A stretch of DNA of 64,000 bases from Panopea generosa. Taxonomy: Eukaryota > Mollusca > Bivalvia > Adapedonta > Hiatellidae. Both the position numbers and the translations under genes were made by a program. This document shows, one piece after another, positions 25,497-37,920 of the stretch (positions are counted from its first letter, which is position 1; each line of letters begins with the position of its first letter). The notes beneath the pieces are model-generated. The model searched no databases and was not told the DNA's origin. It saw nothing but the letters and a program-made list of their open reading frames with translations. The DNA is taken from assembly GCA_029582155.1 (NCBI GenBank), contig CM055899.1:53291353-53355352 (forward strand). The letters run 5' to 3'.

Positions 25497-28400
25497 ACAA
25501 TTGTATTGAATGATTGTGGAGGCAATTTTAGAAAATACTATAGTTTTTATGAAATAAAATAAAGTATGAGATAGTAACACAATTATACCTACAATCATTT
25601 GCTTTATCCAGGTTGTTCCATCTCCAATCTCTTCCATCCTGTCCATATCCATCTCCAATATATTAGATCCTGTCTCATCTCCATCACCAGTACCACCAAT
25701 GCCATCATTAACATTACCCGATATTTCATCAACATTATCATCATCAATATTATCACAATCATCAATAATATCAATATCATTATCATCATCAATTATCATT
25801 AAATATCTCTCACTGGTAAAGTCGTAGGTTCGAGCCAATTTTGGCCCAAAGGCTTTACTTCAGATTGTTGGCTAATTACTTGCAGAATGACAGTGGTCCT
25901 GTGCCGATTTATGTGCATTTGGACTGCCTCCATACATAAAAACAGGATACCATATATAACCAGTAATGTGTTGGAAATGGTGTTGAACTCATCTCAATAA
26001 ATTACAGTGTATTAATTTACTTTCTCTATCACATTAAAGAAAACAAAATACTTCAAACGTTTTATATATAAATCATAACTATCATTTACAGATCAATGTA
26101 TAAATTGTATTGAATGATTGTGGAGGTAACTGTAGAAAATACTATAGTTTTTATGAAATAAAATAAAATAAAGTATGAGATAGTAACATAATTATACCTA
26201 CAATCATTTGCTTTATCCAGGTTGTTCCATCTCCAATCTCATCCATCCTGTCCATATCCATCTCCAATATATTAGATCCTGTCTCATCTCCATCACCAGT
26301 ACCACCAATGCCATTGTTAACATTACCCGATATTTCATCAACATTATCATCATCAATATTATCACAATCATCATCAATATCAATATCATTATCATCATAA
26401 ATTATCATTAAGTATCTCTCACTGGTAAAGTCGTAGGTTCGAGCCAATTGTGGTCCAAAGGCTTTATTTCAGATTGTTCGCTTGTTACTTGCAGAATGAC
26501 AGTGGTCCTGTGCTGCTTTATGTGCTTGTGGACTGCCCCTATGCATAAAAGTGGGATACCATATATAACCAGTAATGTGTTGTAAATGGTATTGAACTCA
26601 CATCAATAAATTTTGCGTATTAATTTATTTTCTCTATCACATTAAAGTAAACGAAATACTTCAAACGTTTTATATATAAATCATAACTATCATTTACAGA
26701 TAAATGTACAATTGTATTAAATGATTGTGGAGGCAATTGAAGAAAATACAATAGTTTTTATGAAATAAAATAAAATAAAGTATGAGATAGTAACATAATT
26801 ATACCTACAATCATTTGCTTTATCCAGGTTGTTCCATCTCCAATCTCTTCCATCCTGTCCATATCCATCTCCAATATATTAGATCCTGTCTCATCTCCAT
26901 CACCTGTACCACCAATGCCATTGTTAACATTACCCGATATTTCATCAACATTATCATCATCAATATTATCACAATCATCACCAATATCAATATCATCATA
27001 AATTATCATTAAGTATCTCTCACTGGTAAAGTCGTAGGTTCCAGCCAATTGCGTTCCAAAAGCTTTACTTCAGACTGTTCACTTGTTACTTGCAGAAAGA
27101 CAGTGGTCCTGTGCTGATTTATGTCCTTGGGGACAGCCCCCATACATATAAAAGTTGGATACCATATATAACCTGTAATGTGTTGTACATGATGTTCAAC
27201 TCAACTCAATAAATTACTGTGTATTAATTTACTTTCTCTATCACATCAAAGTTAAACAAAATACTTCAAATGTTTTATATATAAATCATAACTATCATTT
27301 ACAGATAAATGTACAATTGTATTGAATGATTGTGGAGACAATTGTAGAAATACTATAGTTTTTATGAAATAAAATAAAGAATGAGATAGTAACACAATTA
27401 TACCTACAATCAATTGCTATATCCAGGTTGTTCTATCTCCATCTGATCTCCATCTCCAATCTCATCCATCCTGTCCATATCCATCTCCAATATATTAGAT
27501 CCTGTCTCATCTCCATCTCCAGTACCACCAATGCCATCGTTAACATTACCCGATATTTCATCAACATTATCATCATCAATATTATCACAATCATCATCAA
27601 TATCAATATCATCACCAGTATCATCTTTAATTATCATTAAGTATCTCTCACTGGTAAAGTCGTAGGTTCGAGCCAATTGTGGTCCAAATGCTTTACTTCA
27701 GATTGTTGGATTGTTATTTGCAGAATGACTGTGGTCCTGTTCCGATTAATGTGCTTGTGGACTGCCCACATACATAAAAGTGAGATACCATATATAACAA
27801 GTAATGTGTTTGAAATGGTGTTGAACTCATCTGAATAAATTACTGTGTATTAATTTACTTTCTCTATCACATTAAAGAAAACAAAATACTTCAAACGTTT
27901 TATATATAAATCATAACTATCATTTACAGATCAATGTACAATTGTATTGAATGATTGTGGAGGTAACTGTAGAAAATATTATAGTTTTTATGAAATAAAA
28001 TAAAATAAAGTATGAGATAGTAACACAATTATACCTACAATCATTTGCTTTATCCAGGTTGTTCCATCTCCATCTGATCTCCATCTCCAATCTCATCCAT
28101 CCTTTCCATATCCATCTCCAATATATTAGATCCTGTCTCATCTCCATCTCCAGTACCACCAATGCCATCGTTAATATTACCCGATATTTCATCAACATTA
28201 TCATTATCAATATTATCACTATCATCATCAATATCAATATCATAATCATTATAAATTATCATTTAGTATCTCTCATTGATAAAATAGTAGGTTTGAGCCA
28301 ATTGTGGTCCAAAGGCTTTACTTCAGATTGTTGGCTTGTTACTTGCAGAATGACAGTGGTCCTGTGCCGATTTATGTGCTTGGGGACAGCCCCTATACAT

Positions 28401-31400
28401 ATAAAAGTTGGATACCATATATAACCTGTAATGTGTTGTACATGACGTGCAACTCAACTGATTAAATTACTGTGAATTAATTTACTTTCTCTATTACATC
28501 AAAGTAAATAAAATACTTCAAACGTTTTATATATGAATCACAACTATCATTTACAGATAAATGTACAATTGTATTGAATGATTGTGGAGGCAATTTATAG
28601 AAATACTATAGTTTTTATGAAATAAAATAAAGTATGAGATAGTTACACAATTATACCTACAATCATTTGCTTTATCCAGGTGGTTCCATCTCCATCTGAT
28701 CTCCATCTCCAATATCATCCATCCTGTCCATATCCATCTCCAATATATTAGATCCTGTCTCATTTCCTTCTCCAGTACCACCAATGCCATCGTTAACATT
28801 ACCCGATATTTCATCAACATTATCATCATCAACATTACCACAATCATCATCAATATCAGTACCATCACCAATTATCATTAAGTATCTCTCACTGGTAAAG
28901 TCGTAGGTTCGAGCCAATTGTGTTCCAAAGGCTTTACTTCAGATTGTTGGCTTGTTACTTGCAGAATGACAGTGGTCCTGTGCCGACTTGTGTGCTTGTG
29001 GACTGCCCACATACATATAAAAGTTGGATACCATATATAACCAGTAATGTGTTGTACATAACGTGCAACTCAACTCAATAAATTACTGTGTATTAATTTA
29101 ATTTCTCTATCACATTAAAGAAAACGAAATACTTCAAACGTTTTATATATAAATCATAACTATCATTTACAGATAAATGTTCAATTGTATTGAATGATTG
29201 TGGAGGCAATAGTAGAAAATACTATAGTTTTTATGAAATAAAATAAAATAAAGTATGAGATAGTAACACAGTTATACCTACAATCATTTGCTATATCCAG
29301 GTTGTTCAATCTCCATCTGATCTCCATCTCCTATCTCATCCATCCTGTCCATATCAATCTCCAATATATTAGATCCTGTCTCATCTCCATCTCCAGTACC
29401 ACCAATGCCATCGTTAACATTACCCGATATTTCATCAACATTATGATCATCAATATTATCACAACCATCACCAATATCAATATCATCATAAATTATCATT
29501 AAGTATCTCTCACTGGTAAAATCGTAGGTTTGAGCCAATTGTAGTCCAAATGCTTTACTTCAGATTGTTGGCTTGTTACTTGAAGAATGACAGTGGTCCT
29601 GTGCCCATTTATGTGCTTGGGGACTGCCCACATACATATAAAAGTTGGATACCATCTATAACCTGCAATGTGTTGTACATGATGTTCAACTCAACTCAAT
29701 AAATTATTGTGTATTAATTTACTGATTATATCACATCAAAGTAAACAAAATACTTCTAACGTTTTATATAAATCATAACTATCATTTACAGATAAATGTA
29801 CAATTGTATTGAATGATTGTGGACGCAATTGCAGAAATACTATAGTTTTTATGAAATAAAATAAAGTATGAGATAGTAACACAATTATACCTATAATCAT
29901 TTGCTTTATCCAGGTTGTTCCATCTCCATCTGATCTCCATCTCCAATATCATCCATTCTGTCCATATCCATCTCCAATATATTAGATCCTGTCTCATCTC
30001 CATCTCAAGTACCACCAATGCCATCGTTAACATTACCCGATATTTCATCAACATTATCATCTTCAATATTATCAAAATCATCATCAATATCAATATCATT
30101 ATCATCATAAATTATCATTAAGTATCTCTCACTGGTAAAGTCGTAGGTTCGAGCCAATTGTGGTCCAAAGGCTTTACTTCAGATTATTGGCTTGTTTCTT
30201 GCAGAATGACAGTGGTCCTGCGCCCATTTATGTGCTTGGGGACTGCCCTCATACATAAAAGTAGGATACCATATATAACCAGTAATGTGTTGTAAATGGT
30301 GTTGAACTCAACTCAATAAATTACTGTGTATTAATTTACTTTCTCTATCACATTAAAGAAAACAAAATACTTCAACCATTTTATATATAAATCATAATAA
30401 TCGTTTACAGATAAATGTACAATTGTATTGAATGATTGTGGAGGCAATTGTAGAAAATATTATAGTTTTTATGAAATAAAATAAAATAAAGTATGAGATA
30501 GTAACACAATCATACCTACAATCATTTGCTTTATCCAGGTTATTCCATCTCCAATTTCTTCCATCCTGTCCATATCCATCTGTAATGTATTAGATCTTGT
30601 CTCATCTCCATCTCCAGTACCACCAATGCCATCATTAACATTACCCGATATTTCATCAACATTATCATCATCAATATTATCACAATCATCATCAATATCA
30701 ATATCATCATAAATTATCATTAAGTTTCTCTAACTGGTAAAGTCGTAGGTTCGAGCCAATTGTGGTCCAAAGGCTTTACTTCAGATTGTTGGCTTGTTAC
30801 TTGCAGAATGACAGTGGTCCTGTGCCTATTTATGTGCTTGGGGACTGCCCCCATACATATAAAAGTTGGATACCATATATAACCTGCAATGTGTGGTACA
30901 TGATGTTCAACTCAACTCAATAAATTATTGTGTATGAATTTACTGATTATATCACATCAAAGTAAACAAAATACTTCAAACGTTTTATATAAATCATAAC
31001 TATTATTTACAGATAAATGTACAATTGTATTGAATGATTGTGGACGCAATTGTAGAAATACTATAGTTTTTATGAAATAAAATAAAGTATGAGATAGTAA
31101 CACAATTATACCTACAATCATTTGCTTTATCCAGGTAGTTCCATCTCCATCTCCAATATCATCCATTCTGTCCATATCCATCTCCAATATATTAGATCCT
31201 GTCTCATCTCCATCTCCAGTACCACCAATGCCATCATTAACATTACCCGATATTTCATCAACATTATCATCATCAAGATTATCACAATCATCATCAATAT
31301 CAATATCATCATCAATTATCATTAAGTTTCTCTAACTGGTAAAGTCGTAGGTTCGAGCCAGTTGTGGTCCAAAGGCTTTACTTCAGATTATTGGCTTGTT

Positions 31401-34400
31401 ACTTGCAGAATGACAGTGGTCCTGTGCCGATTGATGTGCTTGTGGACTGCCCCCATACATAAAAGTGGGATACCATATATAGCAAGTAATGTGTTGTAAA
31501 TGGTGTTGAACTCATATCAATAAATTATTGTGTATTAATTTACTTTCTCTATCACATTAAAGTAAACGAAATACTTCAAACGTTTGATATATAAATCATA
31601 ACTATCGTTTACAGATCAATGTACAATTGTATTAAATGATTGTGGAAGCAATTGTAGAAAATATTATAGTTTTTATGTAATAAAATAAAATAAAGTATGA
31701 GATAGTAACACAATTATACCTACAATCATTTGCTTTATTCAGGTTGTTCCATCTCAAATTTCGTCCATCCTGTCCATATCCATCTCTAATGTATTAGATC
31801 CTGTGTCACCTCCATCTCCAGTACCACCAATGCCATCATTAACATTACCTGATATTTCATCAACATTATCATCAATATCAATATCATTATCATCATAAAT
31901 TATCATTAAGTTTCTCTCACTGGTAAAGTCGTAGGTTCGAGCCAATTGTGGTCCAAAGGCTTCACTTCAGATTGTTGGCTCGTTACTTGCAGAATGACAG
32001 TGGTCCTGTGCCCATTTATGTGCTTTGGGACAGCCCCCCATACATATAAAAGTTGGATACCATATATAACCTGTAATGTGTTGTACATGATGTTCAACTC
32101 AACTCAATAAATTACTGTGTATTAATTTACTTTATCACATCAAAGTAAACAAAATATTTCAAACGTTTTATAAATAAATCATAACTATCATTTACAGATA
32201 AATGTACAATTGTATTGAATGATTGTGGAGGCAATTGTAGAAATACTATAGTTTTTATGAAATAAAATAAAGAATGAGATTGTAACACAATTATACCTAC
32301 AATCATTTACTATATCCAGGTTGTTCCATCTCCAACTGATCTCCATCTCCAATCTCATCCATCCTGTCCATATCCATCTCCAATATATTAGATCCTGTCT
32401 CATCTCCATCTCCAGTACCACCAATGCCATCATTAACATTACCCGATATTTCATCAACATTATCATCATCAATATTATCACAACCATCATCAATATCATC
32501 ATAAATTATCATTAAGTATCTCTCACTGGTAAAATCGTAGGTTTGAGCCAATTGTGGTCCAAATGCTTTACTTCAGATTGTTGGCTTGTTATTTGCAGAA
32601 TGACAGTGGTCCTGTGCCGATTTATGTGCTTGGGGACTGCCCCCATACATATAAAAGTTGGATACCATATATAACCTGTAATGTGTTATGAATGGTGCCT
32701 CCACCCACAGCAACTGGTACCGTGTATAACATGCTATGTGTTGTTGATGGTGCCTCCAACCTCCACCCACAGCACCTGGAGCCATATATAACCTGTAATG
32801 TGTTGTGGATGGTGCCTCCACTACCACCCACAGCACCTGGTGCCATATATAACCTGTAATGTGTTGTGAATGGTGCTTCAACCCACAGCACCTGGTGCCA
32901 TATATAACCTGTTATGTGTTGTTGAAGGTGCCTCCACCCTCCACCCACAGCACCTTGTGCCATATATAACCTGTTATGTGTTGTAAATGGTGCCTCCACC
33001 CACAGCACCTGGTGCCATATATAACCTGTAATGTGTTGTTGAAGGTGCCTCCACCAACAGCACCTTGTGCCATATATAACCTGTAGTGTGTTGTGAATGA
33101 TGCCTCCACCAACGGCGCCTGGTGCCATATATAACCTATAATGTGTTGTTCATGGTGGCTCCACCAACGGCACCTAGTGCCATATATAACCTGTAATGTG
33201 TTGTGAATGATGCCTCCACCCTCCACCCAGAGCACCTGGTGCCATATATAACCTGTAATGTGTTGTTGATGGTGCCTCCACCAACGGCACCTAGTGCCAT
33301 ATATAACCTGTAATGTGTTGTGAATGATGCCTCCACCCTCCACCCACAGCACCTGGTGCCATATATGACCTGTAATGTGTTGTGAAAGGTGCCGCCACCC
33401 ACAGTACCTTGTGCCATATATAACCTATAATGTGTTGTTGATGGTGCCTCCACCCTCCAACCACAGCAACTTGTGCCATATATAACCTGTAATGTGTTGT
33501 TGATGGTGCCTCCACCCTCCACCCACAGCACCTGGTGCCATATATAACCTGTAAAATGTTGTGGATGGTGCCTCCACCCTCCACCCACAGCACCTTGTGC
33601 CATATATAACCTGTAATGTGTTGTGAATGGTGGCTCCACCCACAGCACCTGGTGCCATATATAACCTGCAATGTGTTGTTGAAAGTGCCTCCACCCACAG
33701 CACCTTGTGCCATATATCACCTGTAATGTGTTGTGAATGGTGCCTCCACCCACAGCACCTGGTGCCATATATAACCTGTAATGTGTTGTGAATGGTGCCT
33801 CCACCCACAGCACCTGGTGCCATATATAACCTGCAATGTGTTGTTGAAGGTGCCTCCACCCACAGCACCTTGTGCCATATCTAACCTGTAATCTGTTGCG
33901 AATGGTGCCTCCACCCACAGCACCTTGTGCCATATATAACCTGTAATGTGTTGTTGAAGGTGCCTCCACCCACAGCACCTTCTGCCTTATATAACCTGTA
34001 ATGTGTTGTTGAAAGTGCCTCCACCCACAGCACCTTGTGCCATATATAATCTGTAATGTGTTGTGAATGGTGCCTCCACCCACAGCACCTTGTGCCATAT
34101 ATAACCTGTAATGTGTTGTTGAAGGTGCCTCCACCCACAGCACCTTGTGCCATATATAACCTGTAATGTGTTGTGAATGGTGCCTCCACCCACAGCACCT
34201 TCTGCCATATATAACCTGTAATGTGTTGTGAATGGTGCCTCCACCCACAGCACCTTGTGCCATATATAACCTGTAATGTGATGTTGAAGGTGCCTCCACC
34301 CACAGCACCTGGTGCCATATATAACCTGTAATGTGTTGTTGAAGGCGCCTTCACCCACAGCACCTTGTGCCGTATATAACCTGTAATGTGTTGTTGATGG

Positions 34401-34549
34401 TGCCTCCACCAACGGCACCTAGTGCCATATATAACCTGTAATGTGTTGTGAATGATGCCTCCACCCTCCACCCACAGCACCTGGTGCCATATATAACCTG
34501 TAATGTGTTGTGAAAGGTGCCGCCACCCACAGCACCTTGTGCCATATAT

Positions 34550-36200
34550 AACCTATAATGTGTTGTTGAAGGTGCCTCCACCCACAGCACCTTGTGCCAT
34601 ATATAACCTGTAATGTGTTGTTGAAGGTGCCTCCATCCACAGCACCTTCTGCCATATATAACCTGTAATGTGTTGTTGAAAGTGCCTCCACCCACAGCAC
34701 CTTGTGCCATATATAACCTGTAATGTGTTGTTGAAGGTGCCTCCACCCACAGCACCTTCTGCCATATATAACCTGTAATGTGTTGTTGAAAGTGCCTCCA
34801 CCCACAGCACCTTCTGCCATATATAACCTGTAATGTGTTGTTGAAGGTGCCTCCACCCACAGCACCTTCTGCCATATATAACCTGTAATGTGTTGTGAAT
34901 GGTGCCTCCAACCACAGCATCTTGTGCCATATATAATCTGTAATGTGTTGTTGAAGGTGCCTCCACCCACAGCACCTTGTGCCATATATAACCTGTAATG
35001 TGTTGTTGAAAGTGCCTCCACCCACAGCACCTTGTGCCATATATAACCTGTAATGTGTTGTTGAAGGTGCCTCCACCCACAGCACCTTCTGCCATATATA
35101 ACCTGTAATGTGTTGTTGAAAGTGCCTCCACCCACAGCACCTTCTGCCATATATAACCTGTAATGTGTTGTTGAAAGTGCCTCCACCCACAGCACCTTGT
35201 GCCATATATAACCTGTAATGTGTTGTTGAAGGTATCTCCACCCACAGCACCTTCTGCCATATATAACCTGTAATGTGTTGTTGAAAGTGCCTCCACCAAC
35301 AGCACCTTCTGCCATATATAACCTGTAATGTGTTGTTGAAGGTGCCTCCACCCACAGCACCTTCTGCCATATATAACCTGTAACGTGTTGTGAATGGTGC
35401 CTCCAACCACAGCACCTTCTGCCATATATAATCTGTAAAGTGTTGTTGAAGGTGCCTCCACCCACAGCACCTTGTGCCATATATAACCTGTAATGTGTTG
35501 TTGAAAGTGCCTCCACCCACAGCACCTTGTGCCATATATAACCTGTAATGTGTTGTTGAAGGTGCCTCCACCCACAGCACCTTCTGCCATATATAACCTG
35601 TAATGTGTTGTTGAAAGTGCCTCCACCCACAGCACCTTGTGCCATATATAACCTGTAATGTGTTGTTGAAGGTGCCTCCACCCACAGCACCTTCTGCCAT
35701 ATATAACCTGTAATGTGTTGTTGAAGGTGCCTCCACCCACAGCACCTTCTGCCATATATAACCTGTAATGTGTTGTGAATGGTGCCTCCAACCACAGCAC
35801 CTTTTGCCATATATAATCTGTAATGTGTTGTTGAAGGTGCCTCCACCCACAGCACCTTCTGCCATATATAACCTGTAATGTGTTGTGAATGGTGCCTCCA
35901 CCCACAGCCCCTGGTGCCATATATAACCTGTAATGTGTTGTTGAAGGTGCCTCCACCCGCAGCCCCTGGTGCCATATATAACCTGTAATGTGTTGTTGAA
36001 GGTGCCTCCACCCACAGCACCTTCTGCCATATATAACATGTAATGTGTTGTGAATTGTGCCTCCACCCACAGCACCTTGTGCCATATATAACCTGTAATG
36101 TGTTGTGAATGGTGCCTCCACCCACAGCCCCTGGTGCCATATATAACCTGTAATGTGTTGTTGAAGGTGCCTCCACCCATAGCACCTGGTGCCATATATA
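34550..36200. repeat. Array II core subfamily with CACCTTCTGCC
   Basis: A run of 55-bp monomers in which at least fifteen copies carry CACCTTCTGCC and most carry GTTGAAGGTGCC or GTTGAAAGTGCC, often alternating. The variant is almost confined to this array, as expected if a mutant monomer spread locally after the arrays separated. Confidence 0.8.
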
Positions 36201-36369
36201 ACCTGTAATGTGTTGTTGAATGTGCTTCCACCCTCCACCCACAGCACCTGGTGCCATATATAACCTGTTATGTGTTGTGAATGGTTCTTCCACCCTCCAC
36301 CCACAGCACCTGGTGCCATATATACCCTGTAATGTGTTGTGAATGGTGCCTCCCCCAACAACACCTGGT

Positions 36370-37270
36370 GCCATATATAACCTGTAATGTGTTGTTGAAT
36401 GTGCTTCCACCCTCCACCCACATCACCTTGTGCCATATATAACCTGTAATGTGTTGTTGATGGTACCTCCACCTTCCACCCACAGCAACTTCTGCCATAT
36501 ATAACCTGTAATGTGTAGTTTATGGTGCCTCTACCCTCCACCCACAGCACTTTGTACTATATATAACCTGTAATGTGTAGTTGATGGTGCCTCTACCCTC
36601 CACCCACAGCACTTTGTACTATATATAACCTGTAATGTGTAGTTAATGGTGCCTCTACCCTCCACCCACAACACTTTGTGCTATATATAACCTGTTATGT
36701 GTTGTGAATGGTTCTTCCACCCTCCACCCACAGCACCTGGTGCCATATATACCATGTAATGTGTTGTGAATGGTGCCTCCCCCAACAGCACCTTGTGCCG
36801 TATATAACCTGTAATGTGTTGTGAATGGTGCCTCCACCCACAGCACCTGGTGCCATATATAACCTGTAATGTGTTGTGAATGGTGTCCTCCACCCACAGC
36901 ACCTTGTGCCATATATAAGCTGTAATGTGTTGTGAATGGTGCCTCCCCCAACAGCACCTGGTGCCATAAATAACCTGTAATGTGTTGTTGAATGTGCTTC
37001 TACCCTCCACCCACATCACCTTGTACCATATATAACCTGTAATGTGTTGTTGATGGTACCTCCACCTTCCACCCACAGCAACTTCTGCCATATATAACCT
37101 GTAATGTGTAGTTGATGGTGCCTCTACCCTCCACCCACAGCACTTTGTACTATATATAACCTGTAATGTGTAGTTTATGGTGCCTCTACCCTCCACCCAC
37201 AGCACTTTGTACTATATATAACCTGTAATGTGTAGTTTATGGTGCCTCTACCCTCCACCCACAGCACTTT
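36370..37270. repeat. ~593-bp duplication in array II right edge
   Basis: Stretches at about 36370-36680 and 36960-37270 share the order TTGAATGTGCTTC, CACATCACCTTGT, GATGGTACCTCCACCTTCC, CAACTTCTGCC, then several TGTGTAGTT...CACTTTGTAC copies. CATCACC lies at 36421 and 37014, a step of 593 bp. The variation in the number of TGTGTAGTT copies suggests further slippage. Confidence 0.75.
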
Positions 37271-37298
37271 GTGCCATATATAACCTGTAATGTGTTGT

Positions 37299-37920
37299 GA
37301 ATGGTTCTTCCACCCTCCACCCACAGCACCTGGTGCCATATATAACCTGTTATGTGTGCTATATATAACCTGCAATGTGTTGTTGATGGTGCCTCAACCC
37401 TCCACCCACAGAAACTGGTGCCATATATAACCTGTAATTTGTTGTGAATGGTACCTCCAACCTCCACCCACAGCACCTAGTGACATATATAACCTGTAAT
37501 GTGTTGTGAATGGTGCTTCCACCCACAGCACCTGGTGCCATATATAACCTGTAATGTATTGTTGAAGGTGCCTCCACCCTCCACCCACAGCACCCAGTGC
37601 GATATATAACCTGTAATGTGTTGTGAATAGTGCTTCCACCCACAGCACCTGGTGCCATATATAACCTATAATGTATTGTTGAAGGTGCCTCCACCCTCCA
37701 CCCACAGCACCTTGTGCGATATATAACCTGTAATGTGTTGTGAATGGTGCATCAACCCACAGCACCTGGGGCCATATATAACCTGTAATGTGTTGTTGAA
37801 GGTGCATCCACCCTCCACCTACAGCACCTTGTGCCATATATAACCTGTAATGTATTGTTGATGGTGCTTCCGACTTCCACCCACAGCTCCTTGTGCCATA
37901 TATAACCTGTAATGTGTTGT
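37299..37920. repeat. Right edge of array II, shared with array I
   Basis: Partner of 10751-11255. It holds the same truncated monomer near 37350-37372 and ends with the same GCTTCCGACTTCC monomer before returning to the long unit at ACATGATGTTCAACTTAACT. Confidence 0.85.

Larger units (their letters stand above)
11256..32665. repeat. Long-unit (~608 bp) satellite, segment II
   Basis: Thirty-five head-to-tail unit starts: 11381, 11990, 12603, 13221, 13829, 14455, 15075, 15683, 16291, 16889, 17493, 18112, 18727, 19335, 19942, 20549, 21155, 21763, 22387, 23014, 23635, 24249, 24875, 25497, 26100, 26708, 27313, 27938, 28565, 29181, 29800, 30419, 31021, 31623 and 32205. Periods run from 582 to 627 bp. 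The first 125 bp are the tail of the unit split by array I, and the last unit is split by array II. The segment contains a two-unit duplication (18727-21154) and a block of about 1.35 kb duplicated 1862 bp apart (22290-25496). I see nothing in it other than repeat. Confidence 0.96.
32666..37920. repeat. 55-bp satellite array II
   Basis: The largest short-repeat array, about 93 copies. The left edge (to about 33600) and right edge (from about 36220) are rich in 62-bp variants, and the core is mostly 55-bp copies. From about 34550 to 36200 many copies read CACCTTCTGCC instead of CACCTTGTGCC, a variant nearly absent from arrays I and III. The right part holds a 62-bp subtype with TGTGTAGTT and CACTTTGTACTATATA (36490-36680 and 37080-37270). 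Three overlapping minus-strand frames of 626, 663 and 665 codons lie over the core, one in each frame. Confidence 0.96.
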
